Origin: Schoenoplectus triqueter
Taxonomy: Eukaryota; Streptophyta; Magnoliopsida; Poales; Cyperaceae
Assembly: GCA_964058805.1 (NCBI GenBank)
Contig: CAXKVV010002172.1
Span: 62,001 to 126,000 of the forward strand
Direction: 5' to 3'
DNA: 64,000 bases
A program made the translations under genes and the position numbers. The stretch's first letter is position 1. Each line of letters opens with the position of its first letter. Shown in pieces: positions 34,203 to 46,061 of this stretch. The notes under the pieces were generated by a model, which saw only the letters and a list, made by a program, of their open reading frames with translations, was not told the DNA's origin and made no database searches.

Positions 34203-34672
34203 AAAGCCAGGTTGGGTGCATTCATCCGTAAAAGCACCACACGCCCAAAGAAATGACGTGTCATAATCCCACGGCGCATCATGGAGGGGTCAGACCAAGG
34301 GTTTACGCTTGTACCCGACATTTTATGTTAAACAAAGCGGCTCGCTTAAAGAAGTGACTCAGGTCATGGAGAGCGGACCTACCCGATGAAAGCCTGTCTC
34401 GCAGGGATGCGTGATGGATGTTTGAGGGTAGCAAAAATATAAAAACCAGGTTGGGTACATTCATCCGCAAAAGTACCACACGCCCAAGGAGATGATCTGT
34501 TTCTAATCCCAAAATAGATCATGGAGGGGTCAGACTAAGGGTTTACGCTTTTGCCCGACATTCAGTGTCGAATAAAGTAATTCGCTTAAAGAAGTGACTC
34601 AGGTCATGGAGAGCGGACCTACCCGATGAAAGCCTGTCTCGCAGGGATGCGTGATGGATGTTTGAGGGTAGG
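34203..34672 (+). repeat. ~240-bp tandem duplication with stem-loops whose arms have changed together
   Basis: Copy 1 is about 34203-34438 and copy 2 about 34442-34672. Most of the sequence is conserved (CCAGGTTGGGT, CATGGAGGGGTCAGAC, GAAGTGACTCAGGTCATGG). The hairpin arms differ but still pair as + strand RNA. Copy 2 has ATGATCT-G-TTT (34492-34502) against AAA-T-AGATCAT (34512-34522). Copy 1 has ATGACGTGTC against GGCGCATCAT with G.T wobbles and one mismatch. Both share a TAATCCC loop. A second stem is CGACA/TGTCG in copy 2 and ACAT/ATGT in copy 1. A third is AAGCG/CGCTT in copy 1 and AAGT/GCTT (wobble) in copy 2. Confidence 0.65.
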
Positions 34673-35257
34673 ATCCCCACAAAACAAATTGAGTGGAGAT
34701 GAGTGAATGTGAGTTTCCACTTCTGCACGCAACGGTGCACAAATGAGGGGAGAGTGGGTGAGCTTCCACAAATAAATATCAATCAAGTATATAAGGAGCA
34801 TCCACAAAATGGTGTTATCAATTGCATCCACAATCCAATTGATACTGGTAAGTTTATCCATCAGTAATAAAGGGATAAACGGGTTTATTCTGTACCCGGC
34901 CTAGAGGTCAATACAGACAGGTTCGGTATCCGTAAAATACCACGGTTACTAAGTTTTGTATTGAGAGAAGCATACATAGAATAAATGTAATAGGATGTTG
35001 TAAGATTTTCCTTTTATTATGTTTAGACGCTGCGAAAGAATGAAGCAGTTGTAATCGGGCGCTTTTACAAATAAGATTGGAGGTGCACAGTATGAAATCA
35101 ATAAAAATACTTCCTCGCGCCGCAGAGGAAGTGACGAAGGGATAACAATAAAAGCAAGCATCATCCACAACAAAGAGATCAAGTATAACAAGCGTCAAAG
35201 TATACAATGACAAGTATAGCAAAAGAGAAGAAGAAAAGAAGAAATGAAGAGTACAAT
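34673..35257 (+). other. Spacer rich in short perfect inverted repeats
   Basis: No gene is seen. Inverted repeats include TATCAATTG/CAATTGATA (near 34816-34844), TAAAC/GTTTA (near 34875) and GGTAT/ATACC near 34925, the last enclosed by AATACA/TGTATT. This is downstream of both the sense pol gene and the antisense PMD gene, which are convergent. Confidence 0.4.
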
Positions 35258-38200
35258 CTATGGGCTCAAAAAGCGGGACTCCAACTCTAACAACACAGTG
35301 CTAATGGTCTCCAAATAAGTATGGAGGGAGTGCCTATCCTCCTCTGAGGCTGCCTCAAAATCCAAGAACTGAGAGAAGGCACTATCCCGGGCGCTCGAAT
35401 GAATCTGCAACTCCGGGAGACGTCCCGCTAGATGTCGAGAGAAGCCCTCTACCGATAATCTATGGTCCTCTAGCTCCTGCACGAGCAGTCGAGCGGGCCC
35501 GCCACTGACTCCCATGGAGCGGAGAGTGGCACAAGAAGAAAGCCGCTGAAGATAGCGGAGTCGAGCAGCCTCCAAATGCCTGCGCAGCTCATGGATCTCT
35601 AACTCGTGCTGGTATACGAGAGAGCTCGCATCCTGGTAAGCCCCGAGCAACTCCTCACACCTCCTAGAAATGAAGGTACTCTCGAGATGAGGAGCAACAA
35701 GTAGAGCTGGCGCGATAGTATCCCGCATCAGCCTATACCAGTCGAAGGAGAAGTCATCGGGCAGAGAATCCAGGATCTCAAAATCTAGTGGATAGTCTCC
35801 GAAGAAAGTGTCTCGGAGTACATCCGCTAGCTCGGCCAACGCGAGCCTCACATCCCTCAGTGTAACATCTGCAACAAAGTAAACGGGTCAGACAAATTGT
35901 TATAACCAAAGAAGAAATAGAAAGAAGAGAAGATCTAACCTATCGCCTCGTCGCCTGAGGCCGGTGGGACTGAATCAGGGATAGGGACGTCGGCCACCTC
36001 GGGAGGACCTGCAGGTGTATCAGACCCGGCTACAAAATGAAATGAAAAACATAAGTACACAGACAAGTAAAACATGAACAAATGACAAAGGAAAGTATAA
36101 GGTACCGGGAGAGGCATGAGGCTCGGTGAGACCCTCACTAGCCGGGACCTCCATCTCTGGGCTGTTGAATAGCTGCTCCACTAGCCAACTCTCATCCAGC
36201 TCAGAGTCATAATCGACTGCAGCCTGGTCAGTTGAGTCCTCCACCCGACTATCCGATGAGACTACGCCATCTGTAGCCATGAGAGGCTGCCCGTCGGGAG
36301 ATGAAGAGACATAGGATGACCCTCCCTCGATCAATAATGGCTCGTCGCCTACGGGCTCGACAGCCAATGGACTCCCCTGCTCGAAAGAAGCCTCCCCTGA
36401 TCTCACAAGTGTAAGAACTGGCCCTAAAACCACCTCAAAGGAGTCGCCATCTCCGGAAGGGACTAGTGAAATAGGAGGAGAAGCGAGACCGTCCTGGAAA
36501 AGCAACTCTGACCGATGCGGTGATGCCATGTCATCAGCCTCAAGACCTACCAAGTTTGTGTGTCAGGAAGAAGCACAAGCATAAAATAACAAGCAAAGCA
36601 CTAAAAAGTGTATACAAACATGTGACGGCAGGGTCAGTATGAAACCCTGAAGGTACAACGTCGGCCGAAGTCAGCGGGTCGGCTAAGATGTCATCCCGGG
36701 ATACCTCCGAAGACGGCACCTCGTGAGCTGGGAAATAAGAATGGATGAGTAAATGAAATGAATTCTAATCAGGGTTGGAATTAAAGAGAAGGGAAAGTGG
36801 ATGAAAAGAATCACCCCGAGCAGGAGAAGGAAAGAAGAATGGGGAAGATGGTCGAGAAATGCCACTCTGACCTCCCTCCATGGTGGCTGAAGCAGGTGGC
36901 TCGGTAGGTGGCTGGATATGTGCACTACCTGCTCTCGGGTGAGGGACTGAGAAACCAGGCTCTGCTTCATCATACTCATATGCAGAATCTGATCAAAAGG
37001 AAATCTGTCAAAATCTAGCCTGAAATCTAAACTTAAAATAAGGAAGGGGTGAATCTGAAGTGTACCAGTAAGATGAGTCCTAGTAGACGAACAAAGGCAG
37101 CAGCTGTCTAACCCCTGAAAGTCCACTGGCACTGAAGAAAGAAGTGGGAAAGAGACGAAGTCATCATAAGAGAGGCTAGACGATGAACTGCCTCTATCCC
37201 TGGGGCAAGTACTGCGTACCACCACTGAAGGAGTGTATGACTGGTACGAGCGAATGACATTATAATACCACCAGATATAACGTCTCGAGAAGGTGGGTGT
37301 ACGGGAAGCAGGTACCATCTGAAAGTGAGAACCTGTCCCTAAGCGGAATAGATGTGAGTAGCACCACCCGAGGCCCTCAAGGTCAATCGCTAAAGACTCA
37401 GGACGAAGGAAAAAGAGGGGCACATCCTGGTCTAAACCAAACTGATGCGCACACCTGTGTGGAGAATAGGGCTCTATGAAAGCATAATCGCCGATGCGGA
37501 GTGGCAAGAACCCGTGGCGAAGGCTGATGAAATAGTCTAAAACATCTGGCTGATCTCCGAAAGGAGAAGAACCCCTGGAAGGAAATATCGCATCAACCAG
37601 AGATCTGCAAGTGGTCCTAGCTAGATGATGAGTAGCTAATCTGGTACGAGCTAGCCTCAGATGATCACGGCTACGGTAGAATCTGAAGCGAACATCCTCC
37701 GGGGTCAGAGAGGCAGGCTCTGTACCGGCTAAGTCACCCAAGATAGGTAAGTGGGCCCTCAAATCTGATGATAAGGATGGGTGATACAGGCCAGACCAAT
37801 ACATATGCAACCACCCACTAATGAAATGCCAAGGTACCAACTCCCTACAGTGAGAAGGATCACGTGAAGATGTCAAACCCCGCAAACTCCTGTAAATGTT
37901 GGCCAAGACAGGCACAGCCAATGAGACTCTCTCACCACGAGCAATCTGACTCGCCATCACAAATACCGAGGGACGGATGGTACGAGCCCCCGAACTGGGG
38001 AGTAGAAAGAAACAAATCCACCAGGAGAGAAAGACTGTCAAATAAGTCTCACGATCGATGTCATGCGAGCACAAAGTATCCTGCGAGGGAGCGGCCACGT
38101 CACTGAAAAGATCGAGGCGCCCGGTACCAAAAGGGTCACGAGTAGAGGCACAATACTCGGTATGAGAATGTAGCCGATCAGTGAAATAAGATATCCAGAA

Positions 38201-38862
38201 TCTGAAAGGGACAGAAAGGTGCTGCCCTCTCAACTGATCATAAATCCTGTAAACCTCCCTAAGAGAAGCCGGGTGCAGGGAAGGGTCCCTCAAGTCATCC
38301 TCTGATAGCAAGAACTCATCATAATAATGACCGAATACAGGTAGACCGGTCAGCTGACGGATCTCCCATGATGTAGGAGTCAACTCCCGATCATCAATAA
38401 AGAGAGTGTTAGTGGTATAGCTCCACCGCTCGCAGAAAGCACAAAGCCAAGGTGTGTCAATGTGGTACCGAAACATCGACAAGAAAATACAACTGTACAC
38501 ACCTGAACTACAAAGGATATCCCTCTCCTGTGTAAGGATATAGCGGATCCAGTCTAACTGATGCCCATGATATCTAAGTGGAAGACTGAAGTCGATGCTA
38601 GCCCAGCGAGAGGCCTCTCTATCGATCATCTCCTTGCCAAGGAGATGAACAGGAGGTGCTACGGCTGAAAGATCTCGAGACAGTAGGGGTGTGATGTCGT
38701 GAGGCTGCTCGTCGTGGAAAATCAAACCACCAGCTCGAAGATGTATGGGGGTGCCACGTGTAACCCTAACTATGGGTATCCAGTCCTCCGGATCCTCGTA
38801 GAAAGAGAGATAATGACTCTGAGGACGTCTAGGAATCGTGTCATATGGAGGGATAGTCGAAT
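35258..38862 (-). CDS. Antisense spliced gene for a plant mobile domain (PMD) protein, six exons
   Basis: Exons on the - strand: 38862(or earlier)-37066, 36988-36815, 36727-36620, 36546-36106, 36029-35940 and 35868-35258 (stop). Introns are 77, 87, 73, 76 and 71 bp. All begin GT, end AG and interrupt codons after the first base; exon lengths 174, 108, 441 and 90 are multiples of three, and the frame continues cleanly through every junction. Exon 1 encodes a PMD (aminotransferase-like mobile domain): CERWSYTTNTLF, TPTSWEIRQLTGLPVFG, then SSGARTIRPSVFVMASQIARGE and LANIYRSLRG. The last exon encodes a helical, coiled-coil-like tail (EIHELRRHLEAARLRYLQRL). From the first ATG in exon 1 (38629) the protein is 995 aa. 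Sequence upstream to 38862 also looks coding but has no ATG. An acceptor CTTTTACTCTAG at 38874-38863, again phase 1, suggests a further 5' exon, possibly in the 3' LTR. PMD proteins act in plant gene silencing and genome stability; the role here is unknown. Confidence 0.8.
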
Positions 38863-38998
38863 CTAGAGTAAAAGGCGATAAAGTCAACAACAAAAGAAGG
38901 AGGGAGAAGGAAAAAGAAAAATGTGCGACGAATATGTGCACCAAAGCAGCCCCCTTAATTTTTAAAATCTTCGGGACCCGCTTTGGTGGGTGGCTCTT
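38863..38998 (+). other. Region before the 3' LTR, weak polypurine tract
   Basis: Just before the LTR (TG at 38999) lies GGTGGGTGGCTCTT. Its purine-rich GGTGGGTGG is the only candidate polypurine tract for plus-strand priming, and it is imperfect. On the other strand this stretch holds the possible last intron before PMD exon 1. Confidence 0.35.
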
Positions 38999-41900
38999 TG
39001 TTTACCCTTGAAAAATTTCAAGGATGAGTAGCCGAATAAATGAAAATAAAATCAATGATTAATAATAAATCATAAGAAGGGGAAAGAAGAGAAACAAGGA
39101 AGAGAGGGCCCACTGATCGGAAGAAGTCGCTGATGGAACTCCGGAGCAACTTTATTTGTCCCACAACGGAATTCTGGGCATGAAGTGAAGAGTATAAATA
39201 CCCCACTATCCTCTATCCACTCGGCATGAGTGACAGCCGAGAGGATCGAGAGAGAGGAGAGAGATCACTCGGGTGTCACCATGTGATTATATCTTTTCTG
39301 ACAAGTGGGACCCACCTGGCAGCTCCTTATAAGCAGCTTCAACAGCATGAACCTAGCTCATCCAATGAGTCTAATTAACCCGGAACAAGGGTTAAGCATT
39401 AATCCCACAAGGAAATCCTAAGTGCAGAGCAAGGATATAAATACCCTGTCATCTCCTATTCATTCGATGTGGATGACACTCAAGAGATTCAGGAGAGAGG
39501 AAGAGATCTCCTGAGGGGTCATCCATGTAATCATTTTTCACTGACAGGTGGGCCCCACACCTCAGTGACCAAATGTTAAGGGAGTCAGAGTTAAACCCTA
39601 AGAATCTATCCTTGGAGCAAACCCTAAAAAGAACTGAAGCAGTACAATCCCTGTACCACATGAAATGATGTCAATGCCAAGCTAGTATTTTGATGCAACT
39701 AATCATGAGAAATTTCAAATGTGATTTTGCTTTCAAGGCTGACCTGGTGCCAAAGCTGTGAGCAACCACCTAACTATGCTTTGATTTGTGTCAATTACTG
39801 ATAAGTAGTCAGTTCTTTGACCAAGTCACCCTCATGTTAAGGGATTGAAAGTCAATTTCACAAGACTGATCAGGTGCCAAAGCTGGGAGCAACCATCTGA
39901 TCCAGTCTAGATTTGTATCAACTGTTGACATGTAATCAACTGTTGATCAGATCAAACCCTAATGAATATCAATATAAGTCTAATTGGTATTTAGTTAGGG
40001 TAGTTTCTGCAAGAGGGAGATAATTGGCAGAGACACTGAGCTATAATTGAAATCTGGGATTAATTCGGAGGAAGAAATAGGGTTTTCTTGATAAAAGAAT
40101 TTTTAATCCAGAGAGACAGGGGTAAAGATGGAATTAAAAATTACAGGGATGATCATCATGAATTTAGGGATTTTTGTTGAAAATTTCATAATTTTTGGAT
40201 AAGTGGAGCTATCAGAATAAATTCAGGGAAGATAAAACAGATTAAATAAACAGATCAAAGGCTGAGATTCAATCAAGGGTTCATCTGGGTGCAACTTGGG
40301 GACAGAGACACATCTGGGTGCAAACTGGGGATCCCAAACATATACATGAAGAATCAGAGGGGAGAGAGAGTGTGACACGTGTCAGTATCTCACTGGGCCA
40401 CCTCATGCCACGTGTCAGCACCCTATTGGTCCACCTCAGCCAGGTGGGCCCCACCACCATACTGACCTGACATGTGGGCCCCACCAACATGCCACGTGGC
40501 AAGATCTGACAGGTCCACCTCACCCTCCCAATGCCACATGGCAGCCCTGCAGCAACACACCTCACCACCCCAGTGCCACATGGCGACACCACAGCAACAC
40601 ACCTCACCAGGCAGATACAAATGGCCAGATCTGATTGGACCACATCACAAGCCACATCACCACTTGAGCCACATGGCTATCTGTGAGTGGTCCACACCAG
40701 CAAGAGACATGACAAATGGCAGCAGCAGAGTGGGCCACCTCAACACCTGAGTGCCACATGGCACTTCCCTATTGGTCCACCTCAGCTATGTGGGCCCCAC
40801 CATACCACAAGATGACTGACAAGTGGGCCCCACTAAGTGCCACGTGGCATGTATTCACTGGTGCCATGTCATCACACAGTGTGTACAAGGAGTGACAAAT
40901 GGCTTCTTCTGGTTGGTACAAGTCAGCATGAGGTGCCACATGGCCTTACATCACAGAGCCACATCACTCATCATTAACAGGTCATTAGTGTTAAGGGTTT
41001 GTTTAATAAGCAATCAACCAATCAGGCAGAGCCACCTCAGCATATTAACCCTAATCAACTGCTAACCCTACAAATCTAAACCCTTAAACCTTACAGATGG
41101 GACCCAATAGTCAGAGCAATGAGAGTGGGAGCATGAAATAAAGCTATAAGCCGAGTCTATTTAGCCTACCTATTCAATCCAGCGCAAATGAATTTAAACA
41201 AGAGAGGAAAAGAAAGGTGAACCTGGTCCAGATGTGTTGAACCTCTGCCCCTCTTCTCTCCCATGCGTTGGTGCACGTGTGCCATGCGCATCCAAGCCGG
41301 CTGAAGAACCTTCTCCCTCCCTCTTCTTCTCGCCATTACCCGATTCAAGCATAGCTCGCGCTTTTCGTTTCCCTTGGCGCCTTACCATGACTATAGGTGA
41401 TCAAAGAGATGATAATGATTAGACGATGATAAGACAAAGACTTTGACGAATTAAATTAGTAATGTGAGATGAATTGAGAGTTGAATCAAGCAGTACCTGA
41501 AGATAAGCCGAAGGAGAATGGATGAATTGACACTATGGAGATCAAATTGCACGACAAGATGGATCCTTTAAGGCAAGGCGACGCCAATGGAGGTGAATTG
41601 GTGAGGCAATTCGAGGTGTAAGATGCCAATTGATCAAAGAGAGAAAACGGGACAGAAATGGGCTTAGCAAAATTGAAATTGGTGGATGAGTGAAGCAGCA
41701 GTCAGAGTGGTCGTGGAGTGTTTAAATAGCAGATAATAGCCTCGGGCCCGCTTGTCAGTTGAACTACACCTATAATTGAAGGATGAAGTCAAACAAAATC
41801 GCGGCACAGTCAAAATCATAACAGAAAACGGTTAGAGAAGAAGCACAAATCAATCACAACCGTTCAAGCGATTAGAATGAGGGGTGGAGATGTATCCAAG

Positions 41901-44900
41901 GTGGCAATCCGACCCAAAGGCATCCAACCAATCACAATTGGGTTAATTGGCCGAATCAGCCTATATAAACTGAAAATCAGTACCAGCAAAGGGATACCTA
42001 GAGCAGAGCAAAGAGAAGCGCACACATACTCACATATACTCATTAGTAGTCGTTCAGTATAGAGAAGAGGAAGATTGCAAGAAGTAGTAGCAAGAAATTG
42101 ATTGATTTGCATTTCTATTGAGAATCTGAGGTAATCAACCATACAAATAAATTCAATTGGTCTCTCTACGCATTTCTTTTCATTAATTCAGGCTCTAAGT
42201 ATCCAATTGGCGTTTGTTAGGCTACTAATTGGATTTCTGTCTCATTAACTTTTCTTCTTTCAAAAAGTTCTTTCTTTTCTTCCATTTCTTTACTGTTCTA
42301 TCTTTTGAATAACTACAATTGATACGAATTGATTAAATTCGGTGTGCCACTGGCCCAATCACAAAGTGATTGGTGAGCCTTTAGGCCTGGATTAATCACA
42401 AGTATCAAAGAATCCATGATTATATGATTTCCATTGTGAATTTTCATTTCTTGATTGATTTTCTTTATATCTGTTTGCATAATAATTGAAAAGTATGAAC
42501 TTGTGGTCTCTGAGTCACCTTGGTTGTATAATTCATTCAATTAAAAACATAGGCTTTGCAACTTTGTATTGAAACTGTTTAATTTGGTATGAAACAGTAT
42601 ATTGTCGAAATTCTTCAAGAATGGATCGATTAATACTACTACAATCTCAGCGAGCCACTGGCCCCAGCTGAAGCTGGGTGAGCCTTTAGGCCTGAGAAGT
42701 GTTAATTGAGCATGAATGATTAGTAAGCATTCCAAATTGAAAAGAAATTGAGAACGGTACTGATCGGTATCATTCATTCTTAAGCTACAAGTGCTTCAAC
42801 ATGATTATCAATGAATGATATCCTTCATAATCATCTAAGATCATCTCAATACACTCAGGCGACGCCTATTGATCTTGTAATTATTAAAGATACTAATTAA
42901 GCTTATTGAATTTGGCAAAAAAGCAACTCGGTACCAATCGGTACTGTATACTGACAAATGGTGAGGTGGTTTAGCACCACTACTAGCGTAAGAAGAACCC
43001 TTTGATCACTTCAAATCATAATAATATATCAAAACGATGCTTATCAAACTCTTAATTGCCAAGAACTTCGATCAATTTGATCTAATTTGATAAAGAATTC
43101 AGTTCGATACCGATTCCGATTGGTGCACCTCAGTCGGTACCATCGAACAGATTCTACCACCGTATGGATTTTCGATCAGATATTATAGAAATGTTCTACA
43201 CACTGAGACGATGCTAGTACACCAGTCTGATCGGAGGAGGAGAGCTCCGGTCGCCGAGAACACCACTTAGCACAGATCTTAACGTATCGGGAAGATGGAG
43301 GCTGAGAAGATCTCCTTTGCACGATTATTGAAGCGTCCACCAATCTTGAAGGTTTATCAGTGGATGAGATCCATCAAGAGTTCAGGAAATTTAAAAGAGA
43401 ACAGATCTGGGCCTTAGATCTATTAAACACACATCTCAATTGAATCTAGCGGCCCAAGTACATTTGAACATTTAAATAAGAACTCTGCACTAATCTTAGC
43501 GTGATCCAACGGGCCATATTAAAAGTTGCATCTGACTATGGCCGGCCCAATTCGAAGAAAATAAAAAGGAAATTAATTTGGGCCCAATAGCAGTAAATGA
43601 GAGAAATAAGAATTGGCCCAACTATTAATTAATAACAGAAAACTAAAAATAAATAGTAAATAAATCATTTAAAAATGTTTCTAAACTCCAAATTAACTCA
43701 AATTTATTTCTAAAATTTCTTTACTTTTCATAGTATTTTTCTGTATAATAATATTTCAGTTTTAGAAATAATATCATATTAAAACAATTTAAAAGCAAAA
43801 AGACATTTCATGCATTTGTATATTTGACTTGTCATTTTAAATATTATAAAAATTCCAAAAATTCAAATAAAATCATAAATAATAATTGAATATATTTTAA
43901 TGATTTTTCTGGTAATTTTCCATAAAATAATATTAATAATAATAATATTCAATAAGAGATAATGAGATTAGCTCTATTCTTTAATAAATAAAATAAATAA
44001 TAATATTAAATGAATATTATGTTAATATTTTTCTGTAAAAAAAATATAATAATAAATAATATAAAAATATATATAAATAAATAATCATAGTGATAGATAG
44101 TAAATGCATGATAATAAAGTTATATAATGAAATAAATTGCACTCCCTTTTGTTATAAATATACAATAAAAATATTTTGATGAATAAAATACAATAAAAAA
44201 TAATAGATGTAATAAAGAATATAATAAATTTCATTCTTTGTAGCTATTTTCTATAAAACAAAATAATGAAAATATAATAGAATAATAAAACAAAATCTTA
44301 TGTTTTTTTTTATAGATAATGAATAGAAATGATAAAAATGTAATGGAATAATAATAATGATTTCTTTTAGCTATTATAGATCCTAAAAATAAAAAATAAA
44401 AATAATATAGCTTATTCATCTTTTGTTTTGTAAATAATTCCTACAAAATAAATAGTATTTCAAAATAACGAAATATGGTAATAAAATTCTATTACTTTGG
44501 CTATTATAAATATCCTAAAAATACAAATAAAATCATAGCCAATTCATTTTCTATTATTTTGTAAGTGATTTTCTACAAAATAAATAGAGTTTAGAAATAA
44601 TAAAAATAAAATTCTACTACTTTAGCTATTATAAAATCCCAAAAATATAAATAAAATTCTAGTTAATAGCTAACCCATTTCCTATTATTTTTGTAAATAA
44701 TTTTCTACAAAAATAAATAGAGTTTAAAAATAAAAATAAATTCACCTTTATAATAGAGATAATAATGAAAGATATTATGTAATAATCTTTTTACATTTTA
44801 GAGATGAACAAATATGCTCACACAAGGGGTGTAGAGTAACACAGTGATTTTGCACAAGTAATGCAACATTTAGAACGATTAGTCGAGACAAGAACATCTT

Positions 44901-46056
44901 GACGCTCGTCGAAGAATAACCAAGGCTGCGACATCAACATGAAGAGATATGTCGACTCCAAGAGATAAGAACATTACGATGTCCGAGAGGAGTGACATCT
45001 TAATGACTCGGTGTCATGAACAAGTAATTCATGACCATTTGAGCTAGTAAGACTGAACTCATCTGTCGATAAGTTTGTCTTCTGGTTCATCTCCCGAGAT
45101 TGTGAGATTGAATCGTTCTGTAGTAGATTCATCCACAAAACAGTGAATGTGAACCGTTCTGTAGTAGGTTCCTTCACTAACACATGCCTCAATGTTAAAC
45201 TGGCCCAGTGCTTCAGGTTTAACTTTGTGTGCAATTGTGTTCCTAGGTTTATGAATCAGCTCAGTGCTTCGAATTCATGATCTAGAAGATCGGTGGGAAG
45301 AAATACGTGGATCAAATCCACCCTTCTCCTGATTCACCAACCTCAACATCAACCGGCCTAGTGTTTCGAGTTGTATTTTGTGTGATTGGTTGTTGACTAG
45401 TTAAGGTTGAACCGTTCTGTAGTAGGTTTATCTTCTAGATCAACTGAGGTCGAGTCGTTCTGTAGTAGACTCACCTCAAGCCCCTCTGAAGAGATTAATC
45501 TGATCTGTAATAAGGTTATCTCTTGAGGCGATAAAGACTGAATCAATCTGTAGTAGGTTCGTCTTCCATAGGATCAACTGTGAACCGTTCTGAAGTAGGT
45601 TCATTTTTCTAGATGAACTGAGGTTGAGTCGTTCTGTAGTAGACTCACTTCGAACTCCTTCGAAGAGATTAATCTGATCTGTAGTAAGGTTATCCTCTCG
45701 AGGCGGTAAAGACTGAACCGATCTGTAGTAGGTTCGTCTTCCATGGGATCGACCTTTTAGTGAACCCAGACGACCACTTGACCATCATTTAACTATACTA
45801 TTTGCTTCTCCCTTTTAAAAGATCCAGAGGTGCCTCGAGGTTAGCAGCCCAGTGTAATTAACGGTGGGGACTTGCGCCCACCGGAATCTACAAGAACTCA
45901 CAATCACTAAAAACCCCCTAAATGTGCATCCAAATCATTCTAAACGGTAGAATCGACCGGCATTAAACAGATGCACGCTTGGGAGGGATCTCCGTGTCCT
46001 TCTTCCGCATCCCATCGCCCAGCGGCGGTGCGGAGCGCGCGAAAAAGGGTCGCACA
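38999..46056 (+). repeat. 3' LTR of the Tat element (7,058 bp)
   Basis: Pairs with 17209-24266 at a constant offset of 21,790 bp. I count about 32 substitutions and no indel over 7,058 bp by eye. All LTR features described for the 5' copy recur here, including the TATA box (41962), G-box stretch (40360-40960), AT-rich segment (43630-44780) and stem-loop array (44889-45740). In the array, the one substitution that falls in a listed arm (C at 23753 to T at 45543) turns a G-C pair into a G.U pair and keeps the stem. The - strand of this LTR would be the upstream region of the antisense PMD gene. Confidence 0.97.
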
Positions 46057-46061
46057 CTACG
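46057..46061. repeat. Target site duplication (right) of the Tat element
   Basis: CTACG directly follows the terminal CA of the 3' LTR and continues into a type-C satellite monomer (ATACTAATTTTTCATAAAAC). Confidence 0.97.

Larger units (their letters stand above)
17209..46056 (+). mobile_element. Complete 28.8-kb Ty3/gypsy LTR retrotransposon, Tat lineage, carrying an antisense PMD gene
   Basis: The boundaries are exact: LTRs of 7,058 bp each begin TG and end CA, flanked by 5-bp duplication CTACG. Inside are a primer binding site, gag, protease, RT, RNase H, a second (archaeal-type) RNase H and integrase in that order on the + strand. A spliced gene on the - strand lies between integrase and the 3' LTR. 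The gypsy order (RT-RH-IN) plus dual RNase H is the hallmark of the plant Tat lineage (Ogre, Retand, Atlantys and relatives). Very large size, long LTRs and antisense extra genes are also known in that lineage. Assignment to a named clade needs an RT tree. By manual comparison the LTRs differ at about 32 positions, all substitutions. The TSD and intact catalytic motifs indicate a recent insertion, although this copy's gag-pol frame is broken twice. Confidence 0.95.

Noticed and set aside
37297..38106. + strand ORFs opposite the PMD exon
   Set aside because: Shadows of the - strand coding exon.
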